Assembly (NCBI GenBank): GCA_032622095.1
Contig: CP136066.1
Span: 231,202,961 to 231,266,960, forward strand
DNA: 64,000 bases
Origin: Siphonodentalium dalli
Taxonomy: Eukaryota; Mollusca; Scaphopoda; Gadilida; Siphonodentaliidae
Direction: 5' to 3'
Shown: piece by piece, positions 13,011-24,517 of the stretch
Layout of the letters: each line of letters opens with the position of its first letter
Numbering within the stretch: the stretch's first letter is position 1
Made by a program: the position numbers and the translations under genes
Notes under the pieces: model-generated
The model's input: only the letters and a program-made list of their open reading frames with translations
What the model was told of the DNA's origin: nothing
The model's database searches: none

Positions 13011-16000
13011 GGCTGTGTTTAGGTGACTTTTGTGGCTTTTCTATAAACAGTTTTAGCGGCAAATTTGTGCATGTTGCATGTTAGTCTCTGGCCGATTCAC
13101 GGGTATGAACATTATGACGATCGGACATCGGGAACATGTCATATTAATCGATACAAACCCAAACTAGAAATGTATTGGTCGAAAGTTTGGCTGTGTTTGA
13201 ATGCCTGTTGTCGAATTTCTATAAACATTTTAGCTGCAACGTTCTGCATGTTGTAAGATAAATCTTTTACCAATCCGGGAATATACAACTTATTACGGTT
13301 GGACGTCGGTAACATGACTTACTAATTGAAATAATCTCGAGGGGTATAAACCTCAAATAACCCCACTAGATATATTTCGGAAGACAGTTTATTACGGAAG
13401 TTTATCATTGCGAACTACAATATGGTCGAAAGTTTGGTTGTGTTTGAATGCCTGTCGTCGGATTTATATAAATATTTTTAAGGCATCCTTTTGAATGTTG
13501 TAAGATAGATCTTTTCCCAATCAGTGGATACCAAATATATTACGATTGGACGTCGTGAACATGACGTACTAATTGAAATAATCTCGAGGGGTATAAACCC
13601 CAAATAACCCCACTAGATATATTTCGGAAGACAGTTTATTACGGGAATTTATCATTGCGCACTACAATACGGGCTGTGTTTAGGTGACTTTTGTGGCTTT
13701 TCTATAAACAGTTTTAGCGGCAAATGTGTGCATGTTGCATGTTAGTCTCTGGCCGATTCACGGGTATGAAAATTATGACGATCGGACATCGGGAACTTGT
13801 CATATTAATCGATACAAACCCAAACTAGAAATGTATTGGTCGAAAGTTTGGCTGTGTTTGAATGCCTGTTGTCGAATTTCTATAAACATTTTAGCTGCAA
13901 CGTTTTGCATGTTGCAAGATAAATCTTTTACCAATCCGGGAATATAAAATTTATTACCATTGGACGTCGTGAACATGATGTACTAATTGAAATAATCTCG
14001 AGGGGTATAAACCTCAAATAACCCCACTAGATATATTTCGGAAGACAGTTTATTACGGAAGTTTATCATTGCGAACTACAATATGGTCGAAAGTTTGGTT
14101 GTGTTTGAATGCCTGTCGTCGGATTTATATAAATATTTTTAACGGCATCCTTTTGCATGTTGCAAGATAGATCTTTTACCAATCAGTGGATACCAAATTT
14201 ATTACGATTGGACGTCGTGAACATGCCGTAATAATTTAAATAATCTCGAGGGATATAAACCCCAAATAACCCCACTAGATATATTTCGGAAGACAGTTTA
14301 TTACGGGAATTTATCATTGCGCACTACAATACGGGCTGTGTTTAGGTGACTTTTGTGGCTTTTCTATAAACAGTTTTAGCGGCAAATTTGTGCATGTTGC
14401 ATGTTAGTCTCTGGCCGATTCACGGGTATGAACATTATGACGATCGGACATCGGGAACTTGTCATATTAATCGATACAAACCCAAACTAGAAATGTATTG
14501 GTCGAAAGTTTGGCTGTGTTTGAATGCCTGTTGTCGAATTTCTATAAACATTTTAGCTGCAACGTTCTGCATGTTGTAAGATAAATCTTTTACCAATCCG
14601 GGAATATAAAACTTATTACGGTTGGACGTCGGTAACATGACTTACTAATTGAAATAATCTCGAGGGGTATAAACCTCAAATAACCCCACTAGATATATTT
14701 CGGAAGACAGTTTATTACGGAAGTTTATCATTGCGAACTACAATATGGTCGAAAGTTTGGTTGTGTTTGAATGCCTGTCGTCGGATTTATATAAATATTT
14801 TAAGGCATCCTTTTGAATGTTGCAAGATAGATCTTTTCCCAATCAGTGGATACCAAATATATTACGATTGGACGTCGTGAACATGACGTACTAATTGAAA
14901 TAATCTCGAGGGGTATAAACCCCAAATAACCCCACTAGATATATTTCGGAAGACAGTTTATTACGGGAATTTATCATTGCGCACTACAATACGGGCTGTG
15001 TTTAGGTGACTTTTGTGGCTTTTCTATAAACAGTTTTAGCGGCAAATGTGTGCATGTTGCATGTTAGTCTCTGGCCGATTCACGGGTATGAAAATTATGA
15101 CGATCGGACATCGGGAACTTGTCATATTAATCGATACAAACCCAAACTAGAAATGTATTGGTCGAAAGTTTGGCTGTGTTTGAATGCCTGTTGTCGAATT
15201 TCTATAAACATTTTAGCTGCAACGTTCTGCATGTTGTAAGATAAATCTTTTACCAATCCGGGAATATACAACTTATTACGGTTGGACGTCGGTAACATGA
15301 CTTACTAATTGAAATAATCTCGAGGGGTATAAACCTCAAATAACCCCACTAGATATATTTCGGAAGACAGTTTATTACGAAAGTTTATCATTGCGAACTA
15401 CAATATGGTCGAAAGTTTGGTTGTGTTTGAATGCCTGTCGTCGGATTTATATAAATATTTTTAAGGCATCCTTTTGAATGTTGTAAGATAGATCTTTTCC
15501 CAATCAGTGGATACCAAATATATTACGATTGGACGTCGTGAACATGACGTACTAATTGAAATAATCTCGAGGGGTATAAACCCCAAATAACCCCACTAGA
15601 TATATTTCGGAAGACAGTTTATTACGGGAATTTATCATTGCGCACTACAATACGGGCTGTGTTTAGGTGACTTTTGTGGCTTTTCTATAAACAGTTTTAG
15701 CGGCAAATGTGTGCATGTTGCATGTTAGTCTCTGGCCGATTCACGGGTATGAAAATTATGACGATCGGACATCGGGAACTTGTCATATTAATCGATACAA
15801 ACCCAAACTAGAAATGTATTGGTCGAAAGTTTGGCTGTGTTTGAATGCCTGTTGTCGAATTTCTATAAACATTTTAGCTGCAACGTTTTGCATGTTGCAA
15901 GATAAATCTTTTACCAATCCGGGAATATAAAATTTATTACCATTGGACGTCGTGAACATGATGTACTAATTGAAATAATCTCGAGGGGTATAAACCTCAA

Positions 16001-19000
16001 ATAACCCCACTAGATATATTTCGGAAGACAGTTTATTACGGAAGTTTATCATTGCGAACTACAATATGGTCGAAAGTTTGGTTGTGTTTGAATGCCTGTC
16101 GTCGGATTTATATAAATATTTTTAACGGCATCCTTTTGCATGTTGCAAGATAGATCTTTTACCAATCAGTGGATACCAAATTTATTACGATTGGACGTCG
16201 TGAACATGCCGTAATAATTTAAATAATCTCGAGGGATATAAACCCCAAATAACCCCACTAGATATATTTCGGAAGACAGTTTATTACGGGAATTTATCAT
16301 TGCGCACTACAATACGGGCTGTGTTTAGGTGACTTTTGTGGCTTTTCTATAAACAGTTTTAGCGGCAAATTTGTGCATGTTGCATGTTAGTCTCTGGCCG
16401 ATTCACGGGTATGAACATTATGACGATCGGACATCGGGAACTTGTCATATTAATCGATACAAACCCAAACTAGAAATGTATTGGTCGAAAGTTTGGCTGT
16501 GTTTGAATGCCTGTTGTCGAATTTCTATAAACATTTTAGCTGCAACGTTCTGCATGTTGTAAGATAAATCTTTTACCAATCCGGGAATATAAAACTTATT
16601 ACGGTTGGACGTCGGTAACATGACTTACTAATTGAAATAATCTCGAGGGGTATAAACCTCAAATAACCCCACTAGATATATTTCGGAAGACAGTTTATTA
16701 CGGAAGTTTATCATTGCGAACTACAATATGGTCGAAAGTTTGGTTGTGTTTGAATGCCTGTCGTCGGATTTATATAAATATTTTAAGGCATCCTTTTGAA
16801 TGTTGCAAGATAGATCTTTTCCCAATCAGTGGATACCAAATATATTACGATTGGACGTCGTGAACATGACGTACTAATTGAAATAATCTCGAGGGGTATA
16901 AACCCCAAATAACCCCACTAGATATATTTCGGAAGACAGTTTATTACGGGAATTTATCATTGCGCACTACAATACGGGCTGTGTTTAGGTGACTTTTGTG
17001 GCTTTTCTATAAACAGTTTTAGCGGCAAATGTGTGCATGTTGCATGTTAGTCTCTGGCCGATTCACGGGTATGAAAATTATGACGATCGGACATCGGGAA
17101 CTTGTCATATTAATCGATACAAACCCAAACTAGAAATGTATTGGTCGAAAGTTTGGCTGTGTTTGAATGCCTGTTGTCGAATTTCTATAAACATTTTAGC
17201 TGCAACGTTTTGCATGTTGCAAGATAAATCTTTTACCAATCCGGGAATATAAAATTTATTACCATTGGACGTCGTGAACATGATGTACTAATTGAAATAA
17301 TCTCGAGGGGTATAAACCTCAAATAACCCCACTAGATATATTTCGGAAGACAGTTTATTACGGAAGTTTATCATTGCGAACTACAATATGGTCGAAAGTT
17401 TGGTTGTGTTTGAATGCCTGTCGTCGGATTTATATAAATATTTTTAACGGCATCCTTTTGCATGTTGCAAGATAGATCTTTTACCAATCAGTGGATATCA
17501 AATTTATTACGATTGGACGTCGTGAACATGCCGTAATAATTTAAATAATCTCGAGGGATATAAACCCCAAATAACCCCACTAGATATATTTCGGAAGACA
17601 GTTTATTACGGGAATTTATCATTGCGCACTACAATACGGGCTGTGTTTAGGTGACTTTTGTGGCTTTTCTATAAACAGTTTTAGCGGCAAATTTGTGCAT
17701 GTTGCATGTTAGTCTCTGGCCGATTCACGGGTATGAACATTATGACGATCGGACATCGGGAACTTGTCATATTAATCGATACAAACCCAAACTAGAAATG
17801 TATTGGTCGAAAGTTTGGCTGTGTTTGAATGCCTGTTGTCGAATTTCTATAAACATTTTAGCTGCAACGTTCTGCGTGTTGTAAGATAAATCTTTTACCA
17901 ATCCGGGAATATAAAACTTATTACGGTTGGACGTCGGTAACATGACTTACTAATTGAAATAATCTCGAGGGGTATAAACCTCAAATAACCCCACTAGATA
18001 TATTTCGGAAGACAGTTTATTACGGAAGTTTATCATTGCGAACTACAATATGGTCGAAAGTTTGGTTGTGTTTGAATGCCTGTCGTCGGATTTATATAAA
18101 TATTTTTAAGGCATCCTTTTGAATGTTGCAAGATAGATCTTTTCCCAATCAGTGGATACCAAATATATTACGATTGGACGTCGTGAACATGACGTACTAA
18201 TTGAAATAATCTCGAGGGGTATAAACCCCAAATAACCCCACTAGATATATTTCGGAAGACAGTTTATTACGGGAATTTATCATTGCGCACTACAATACGG
18301 GCTGTGTTTAGGTGACTTTTGTGGCTTTTCTATAAACAGTTTTAGCGGCAAATGTGTGCATGTTGCATGTTAGTCTCTGGCCGATTCACGGGTATGAAAA
18401 TTATGACGATCGGACATCGGGAACTTGTCATATTAATCGATACAAACCCAAACTAGAAATGTATTGGTCGAAAGTTTGGCTGTGTTTGAATGCCTGTTGT
18501 CGAATTTCTATAAACATTTTAGCTGCAACGTTTTGCATGTTGCAAGATAAATCTTTTACCAATCCGGGAATATAAAATTTATTACCATTGGACGTCGTGA
18601 ACATGATGTACTAATTGAAATAATCTCGAGGGGTATAAACCTCAAATAACCCCACTAGATATATTTCGGAAGACAGTTTATTACGGAAGTTTATCATTGC
18701 GAACTACAATATGGTCGAAAGTTTGGTTGTGTTTGAATGCCTGTCGTCGGATTTATATAAATATTTTTAACGGAATCCTTTTGCATGTTGCAAGATAGAT
18801 CTTTTACCAATCAGTGGATACCAAATTTATTACGATTGGACGTCGTGAACATGCCGTAATAATTTAAATAATCTCGAGGGATATAAACCCCAAATAACCC
18901 CACTAGATATATTTCGGAAGACAGTTTATTACGGGAATTTATCATTGCGCACTACAATACGGGCTGTGTTTAGGTGACTTTTGTGGCTTTTCTATAAACA

Positions 19001-20130
19001 GTTTTAGCGGCAAATTTGTGCATGTTGCATGTTAGTCTCTGGCCGATTCACGGGTATGAACATTATGACGATCGGACATCGGGAACTTGTCATATTAATC
19101 GATACAAACCCAAACTAGAAATGTATTGGTCGAAAGTTTGGCTGTGTTTGAATGCCTGTTGTCGAATTTCTATAAACATTTTAGCTGCAACGTTTTGCAT
19201 GTTGCAAGATAAATCTTTTACCAATCCGGAAATATAAAATTTATTACCATTGGACGTCGTGAACATGATGTACTAATTGAAATAATCTCGAGGGGTATAA
19301 ACCTCAAATAACCCCACTAGATATATTTCGGAAGACAGTTTATTACGGAAGTTTATCATTGCGAACTACAATATGGTCGAAAGTTTGGTTGTGTTTGAAT
19401 GCCTGTCGTCGGATTTATATAAATATTTTTAACGGCATCCTTTTGCATGTTGCAAGATAGATCTTTTACCAATCAGTGGATACCAAATTTATTACGATTG
19501 GACGTCGTGAACATGCCGTAATAATTTAAATAATCTCGAGGGATATAAACCCCAAATAACCCCACTAGATATATTTCGGAAGACAGTTTATTACGGGAAT
19601 TTATCATTGCGCACTACAATACGGGCTGTGTTTAGGTGACTTTTGTGGCTTTTCTATAAACAGTTTTAGCGGCAAATTTGTGCATGTTGCATGTTAGTCT
19701 CTGGCCGATTCACGGGTATGAACATTATGACGATCGGACATCGGGAACTTGTCATATTAATCGATACAAACCCAAACTAGAAATGTATTGGTCGAAAGTT
19801 TGGCTGTGTTTGAATGCCTGTTGTCGAATTTCTATAAACATTTTAGCTGCAACGTTCTGCATGTTGTAAGATAAATCTTTTACCAATCCGGGAATATAAA
19901 ACTTATTACGGTTGGACGTCGGTAACATGACTTACTAATTGAAATAATCTCGAGGGGTATAAACCTCAAATAACCCCACTAGATATATTTCGGAAGACAG
20001 TTTATTACGGAAGTTTATCATTGCGAACTACAATATGGTCGAAAGTTTGGTTGTGTTTGAATGCCTGTCGTCGGATTTATATAAATATTTTTAAGGCATC
20101 CTTTTGCATGTTGCAAGATAGATCTTTTCC
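13011..20130. repeat. Homogeneous 661-bp higher-order repeat, A-B-B'
   Basis: Unit starts fall at 13011, 13672, 14334, 14994, 15655, 16317, 16977, 17639, 18300, 18962 and 19624, a period of 660-662. Each unit is A (178), B (about 247) and a lone B' (about 237). The copies differ by only a few bases. Two subtypes (GTATGAACATTATG and GTATGAAAATTATG) mostly alternate, giving a 1322-bp superperiod with two breaks (15655 and 19624). The eleventh unit is cut by the RT element at 20131. Confidence 0.95.
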
Positions 20131-22900
20131 AATTCAATTCTTTATTCTCATGACCTATAATACATAGGTATCGAGATAACATTTGTACACTATTTACATA
20201 TATCATGGTACAAATATAAGCATATTATACACATTATTATAAATAAATATAAATAAACACATTATAAATAAATACCAATAAACACATTATAAATAAATAT
20301 AATAGCACTGTCATTGCTATATATATAACATTATTCATTAATAGTAATAATATATCTAGAAGTGAACATATACATTTTGTGCACACATACACACACAGAG
20401 TTAGTTATCAGTGTATCAATACTACATATTCAAGTTATCTTTATAATACCATATGGAGTATTACAATCGCTTCAATATTATATATTATAATCATTCAATA
20501 TTCGATAGTTCGCGGTTAACAATTTTAATAAAATCACATAGTCGTCGTAGGCTTGTTGGATTTTTCTGATTAAGTAGTTCGCTCATAGTGATTGTATTGG
20601 GGCGTTTGTCCGTTAGCGTTGTTAATAAACGACGCCTGGCTTTAGATAAGCTTTCGCACTCGAGAAGGTAGTGGAACTCGTCTCCAATTTTACCGGATTT
20701 GCAGAGTTGGCATACACGATCGGATTGTTCGGAGTTTCTCCAACGGCCTATTTCAATCGGGAGTCGATGATTGCTTGGTCTAAATTTACACAAGATGAAA
20801 CGATTTGCTATGTTGAGTGTTACAAGATAATTTTCGAATGACAAATCGTGCTTGAAAATTCTATATATGCGGCCTCGGCTCGAGTTGTTTAAGTCCGTTT
20901 CCCATGATTTTCTAAACTGGGATATTAAACTACATTTCATGTATGAGATAAGTTGGTTGCTATCCGGTATCTGTTCCATGTGCCAATAGAGTATTTGTCC
21001 GTTGTCTTCTAATATATTATAAACTTTATGTAACCAGGGGAATCTTTCGTCGTTTATATCGAACATCGAATGTGCTAGTTTGAAAATTAGCTTTTGATAT
21101 CTACCGCCGTTACTGTTCATGATCTTACTCCAGAACTTCATCATTCTTGTATATATCTGTATTTGCAATGGTAGTCTTCCACATTCCCCGTACACCATAT
21201 AATTTGGGGTTGATGGCCTAAGTTTTAGGACGTGTTTAAGAAATGTACCGTGGACTTTTTCCAGAACATCATTGTTGCCAAACCCCCATACTTCACAACC
21301 ATATAGCAATATCGGGGTAACATGCAAATCGAACAAGTCCAGTTGATTTTTAACAGAAAGGCAGTGTTTGCGTGATTTCCCGATTAAGGAGTACATGGCA
21401 CGAGTGGCTTTTTCTACCAATGTTTTTTTCGCCATCGTAAAGGAGCCGGATTTACAAAATATTATGCCAAGGTAATTAAAATTGTTAACGGTATCAATTT
21501 TCTTCCCTTTAAACAGAAACGAGACTTTCTTGGATAGACTCGCTTTAGATAAATTTAATATTTTTGTTTTATCCACATTGACTGTTAATTTCCATTGACT
21601 ACAATATTTTTCAAAAATATCGAGTTGTTGCTGTAGCTCTTTAGGTGTTTCCGCCATAATAACTGTATCGTCGGCGTAAAGAATCATGAATATCTTCAAA
21701 TAGTAGTTCAATTTGTCACCTATCTCCGCGTCTACAGTTTTCAGTCCCACTGTGCAGTTTTCAAGGAAAAATTCTTCCAAATCATTCAAATACAAGGAAA
21801 ACAACAGTGGGGATAAGTTCTCACCTTGGCGAACCCCCGCATAACATGGAAAATAAGCTGATAGCTCGCCATTTACACGGACACATGATTTCACATGGTT
21901 ATACATGTTGACGATGACCCTAAACAATTTACCATTGATTCCACTTTTTACAATTTTGGACCAGAGCCCCTGTCTCCACACGGTATCAAAGGCTTTCTGG
22001 AAGTCAACAAACGCACATATTAGTTTCTTTTTCAATTTTCTACTAATTTCGAACAACAAGTGTAGCACAAATATATTGTCGAGGGTTGAATAATTTTTTC
22101 TGAAACCAGTCTGGTTTTCTGAGAGTATTTCATATTTTTCGACATATTGTGTGAGCCTATTTGACAATATCTTTGTAAATAACTTACCAAAACAACTCAA
22201 GATCGTTATCGGCCTATAATTACCTGGGTCACTTAAATTTCCTTTGTTTTTATAGAGAGGGACAATCGTTCCAGTTACCCAGTCTTCGGGTATGAGACCA
22301 GTATCCAGTATGATATTAAATAACTTACGGTATATGCTGACAAAGACTTCGGATGAGGCAATGATATACTCATTGACAATGCGGTCGTGGCCGGATGATT
22401 TATTGTTTTTCAAAGTATTAATCGACTGTTGTATTTCGAACTCGGTAATTGGCATGTTTAGTTCAGGGTTAGCATCAATGCTAAAGTGTGCCTTTATAGT
22501 TCTCTCTACAACAGGGTTATCATCGTGTCTAATAGCGTTGACATCGCGAAAATAATTAGCTAAGTCATCTAAATTAACACCAATACGATTAGAGTTACTG
22601 TCCCTGAGCCTTTTCCAAAATTGTTTTGGATTACTTCGCTGCATGGACGTCATTTCATAAGTCACAAGATCACGGTGCGATTTAATTGCTTTATCCATCT
22701 CTGATTTATAAGAGCGTGCAGCGGCTTTCATTTCTCGATCGGAACTGGCTGACCGCAATCTATGGTTCTCCCTTGTAGCTTTGCGGTATAACTTGCGTGC
22801 ATTACGACACGCATCATTGAACCATGGTTTGGTCTTGATTGACGCGCGTGGCCGTGACTTTTTATTATATACACCTAATGTCTCCACAGCGGCTGTTGTC
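20131..22900 (-). mobile_element. 5'-truncated non-LTR retrotransposon
   Basis: This is inserted in a B' half of the 661-bp array, with the element reading on the minus strand. Its 3' end is at 20131 (minus strand ...AATAAAGAATTGAATT), and its 3' untranslated region (20131-20490) is AT-rich with repeats around AATAAACACATTATAAATAA. Only the RT and C-terminal parts remain; the endonuclease is absent, as expected for incomplete reverse transcription. No target duplication is visible: about a dozen satellite bases are missing between the two junctions. The sequence 22901-22916 (ATACCAAATATACCAA) is extra filler resembling the satellite word next to it. Confidence 0.9.
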
Positions 22901-22902
22901 AT
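20491..22902 (-). CDS. Non-LTR retrotransposon reverse transcriptase, N-terminally truncated
   Basis: The product copies element RNA into DNA at the insertion site. From the first in-frame ATG (22902) the frame is 803 codons. It starts in the linker before the RT domain (KPWFNDACRNARKLY). Core motifs in order: NYRPI (residues 228-232), TGFRKNYSTLDN (about 265-276), FVDFQKAFD (298-306) with the first catalytic aspartate, GVRQGENLSPLLFSLYLNDL (356-375), and the catalytic YADD (409-412). NFNYLGI (474-480) marks the thumb. Near the C-terminus is C-x2-C-x9-H-x4-C (C731, C734, H744, C749). The frame has no stop or frameshift, so the copy is young, but it lacks the endonuclease normally encoded upstream. 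The open frame continues without ATG through filler and satellite to 22992 or beyond. The motifs fit the CR1/Jockey-like group; exact clade is unsure. Confidence 0.93.
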   Translation of the reverse strand: MTTAAVETLGVYNKKSRPRASIKTKPWFNDACRNARKLYRKATRENHRLRSASSDREMKAAARSYKSEMDKAIKSHRDLVTYEMTSMQRSNPKQFWKRLRDSNSNRIGVNLDDLANYFRDVNAIRHDDNPVVERTIKAHFSIDANPELNMPITEFEIQQSINTLKNNKSSGHDRIVNEYIIASSEVFVSIYRKLFNIILDTGLIPEDWVTGTIVPLYKNKGNLSDPGNYRPITILSCFGKLFTKILSNRLTQYVEKYEILSENQTGFRKNYSTLDNIFVLHLLFEISRKLKKKLICAFVDFQKAFDTVWRQGLWSKIVKSGINGKLFRVIVNMYNHVKSCVRVNGELSAYFPCYAGVRQGENLSPLLFSLYLNDLEEFFLENCTVGLKTVDAEIGDKLNYYLKIFMILYADDTVIMAETPKELQQQLDIFEKYCSQWKLTVNVDKTKILNLSKASLSKKVSFLFKGKKIDTVNNFNYLGIIFCKSGSFTMAKKTLVEKATRAMYSLIGKSRKHCLSVKNQLDLFDLHVTPILLYGCEVWGFGNNDVLEKVHGTFLKHVLKLRPSTPNYMVYGECGRLPLQIQIYTRMMKFWSKIMNSNGGRYQKLIFKLAHSMFDINDERFPWLHKVYNILEDNGQILYWHMEQIPDSNQLISYMKCSLISQFRKSWETDLNNSSRGRIYRIFKHDLSFENYLVTLNIANRFILCKFRPSNHRLPIEIGRWRNSEQSDRVCQLCKSGKIGDEFHYLLECESLSKARRRLLTTLTDKRPNTITMSELLNQKNPTSLRRLCDFIKIVNRELSNIE

Positions 22903-22916
22903 ACCAAATATACCAA

Positions 22917-23633
22917 ATACCAAATATATTACGATTGGACGTCGTGAACATGACGTACTAATTGAAATAATCTCGAGGGGTATAAACCCCAAATAACCCC
23001 ACTAGATATATTTCGGAAGACAGTTTATTACGGAAATTTATCATTGCGCACTACAATACGGGCTGTGTTTAGGTGACTTTTGTGGCTTTTCTATAAACAG
23101 TTTTAGCGGCAAATGTGTGCATGTTGCATGTTAGTCTCTGGCCGATTCACGGGTATGAAAATTATGACGATCGGACATCGGGAACTTGTCATATTAATCG
23201 ATACAAACCCAAACTAGAAATGTATTGGTCGAAAGTTTGGCTGTGTTTGAATGCCTGTTGTCGAATTTCTATAAACATTTTAGCTGCAACGTTTTGCATG
23301 TTGCAAGATAAATCTTTTACCAATCCGGGAATATAAAATTTATTACCATTGGACGTCGTGAACATGACGTACTAATTGAAATAATCTCGAGGGGTATAAA
23401 CCTCAAATAACCCCACTAGATATATTTCGGAAGACAGTTTATTACGGAAGTTTATCATTGCGAACTACAATATGGTCGAAAGTTTGGTTGTGTTTGAATG
23501 CCTGTCGTCGGATTTATATAAATATTTTTAACGGCATCCTTTTGCATGTTGCAAGATAGATCTTTTACCAATCAGTGGATACCAAATTTATTACGATTGG
23601 ACGTCGTGAACATGCCGTAATAATTTAAATAAT
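22917..23633. repeat. Continuation of the 661-bp array after the RT insertion
   Basis: The satellite resumes with ATACCAAATATATTACGATT. It completes the interrupted B', then gives another A (from 23061), B and part of B' before the MITE. The sequence is very close to the units left of the RT insertion, so the insertion split one array. Confidence 0.93.
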
Positions 23634-24517
23634 GGCTGCGGACACACGTACCACAGTAGCGATGGCATAGTAGGTGTGACAATTAATTATGGTGGAGTTT
23701 GGTGACAATTGGCCAACATAATTTATATGCCATAGGAATTCATGTCGCCCGCCGCATATTCACACAGTGAGTCGACTGACCAATTAACCCATTGCGTTTC
23801 ACCAAGGCTGATCTCTACTCATTACGTTTAGCCACATTGTATTCTCTACCATACATAACATTGCACGATCGATCGTCCAGAATTGTGTTTGAACCCATTC
23901 ACTCACATATCATGCAAGTGGCATGTTTTATTGATATGATCTGAATACATGTTTATCTACATATATTATTTTCACGCGTATTAAGTCAGTTCCCCAATTG
24001 CGTGTTTTATTTTGCGACGTTAAATTCTACGCATAATTAGGCTAACATCATGTGGACAGATGAAGCTGTATCGGAATTGTTGTAAGAGGTGCAGATAAGA
24101 GAAAGTATATGGAATAAACAAAGCGACATAACACTTATAACTGATCGCAATGTTTGACCCACTTTTATATATGCTGAGAAATTACACTGGTGATTTGTTC
24201 TTAGTAAGAACAATCATGACTGTTGACAGAAACGAGGTATTTATTAAGTTATCAAGTGGACTTGTGTGTTAGCATTAAAATATAACATTGCGTTTTCAGT
24301 AAAGATCAACAGCGACAAGACATTCGGTTAGATAAATCATTGAGATGTCGATCTCGACGCTGATAGAGCTTGGAAGAGACTCATTGTGTGAATGTGCGGC
24401 GGGCGACATTGCTCGCTATGGCACAGAAATATGACGACCAATTGTCACCAAAATTGCACCATAATTAATTGTCACACCTACTATGCCATCGCTACTGTGA
24501 TGCGTGTGTCCGCAGCC
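23634..24517. mobile_element. 884-bp MITE with 140-bp terminal inverted repeats
   Basis: The ends 23634-23773 and 24378-24517 are inverted copies starting GGCTGCGGACACACG, with roughly 10-15 percent difference. The flanks carry the 3-bp direct repeat AAT (23631-23633 and 24518-24520), while an intact satellite has a single AAT here (TTAAATAATCTCGAG). The centre has no transposase frame. A three-base duplication and GG-initial ends recall PIF/Harbinger-type elements, though those usually favour TWA targets. The superfamily is therefore only suggested; class II non-autonomous is firm. Confidence 0.88.
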
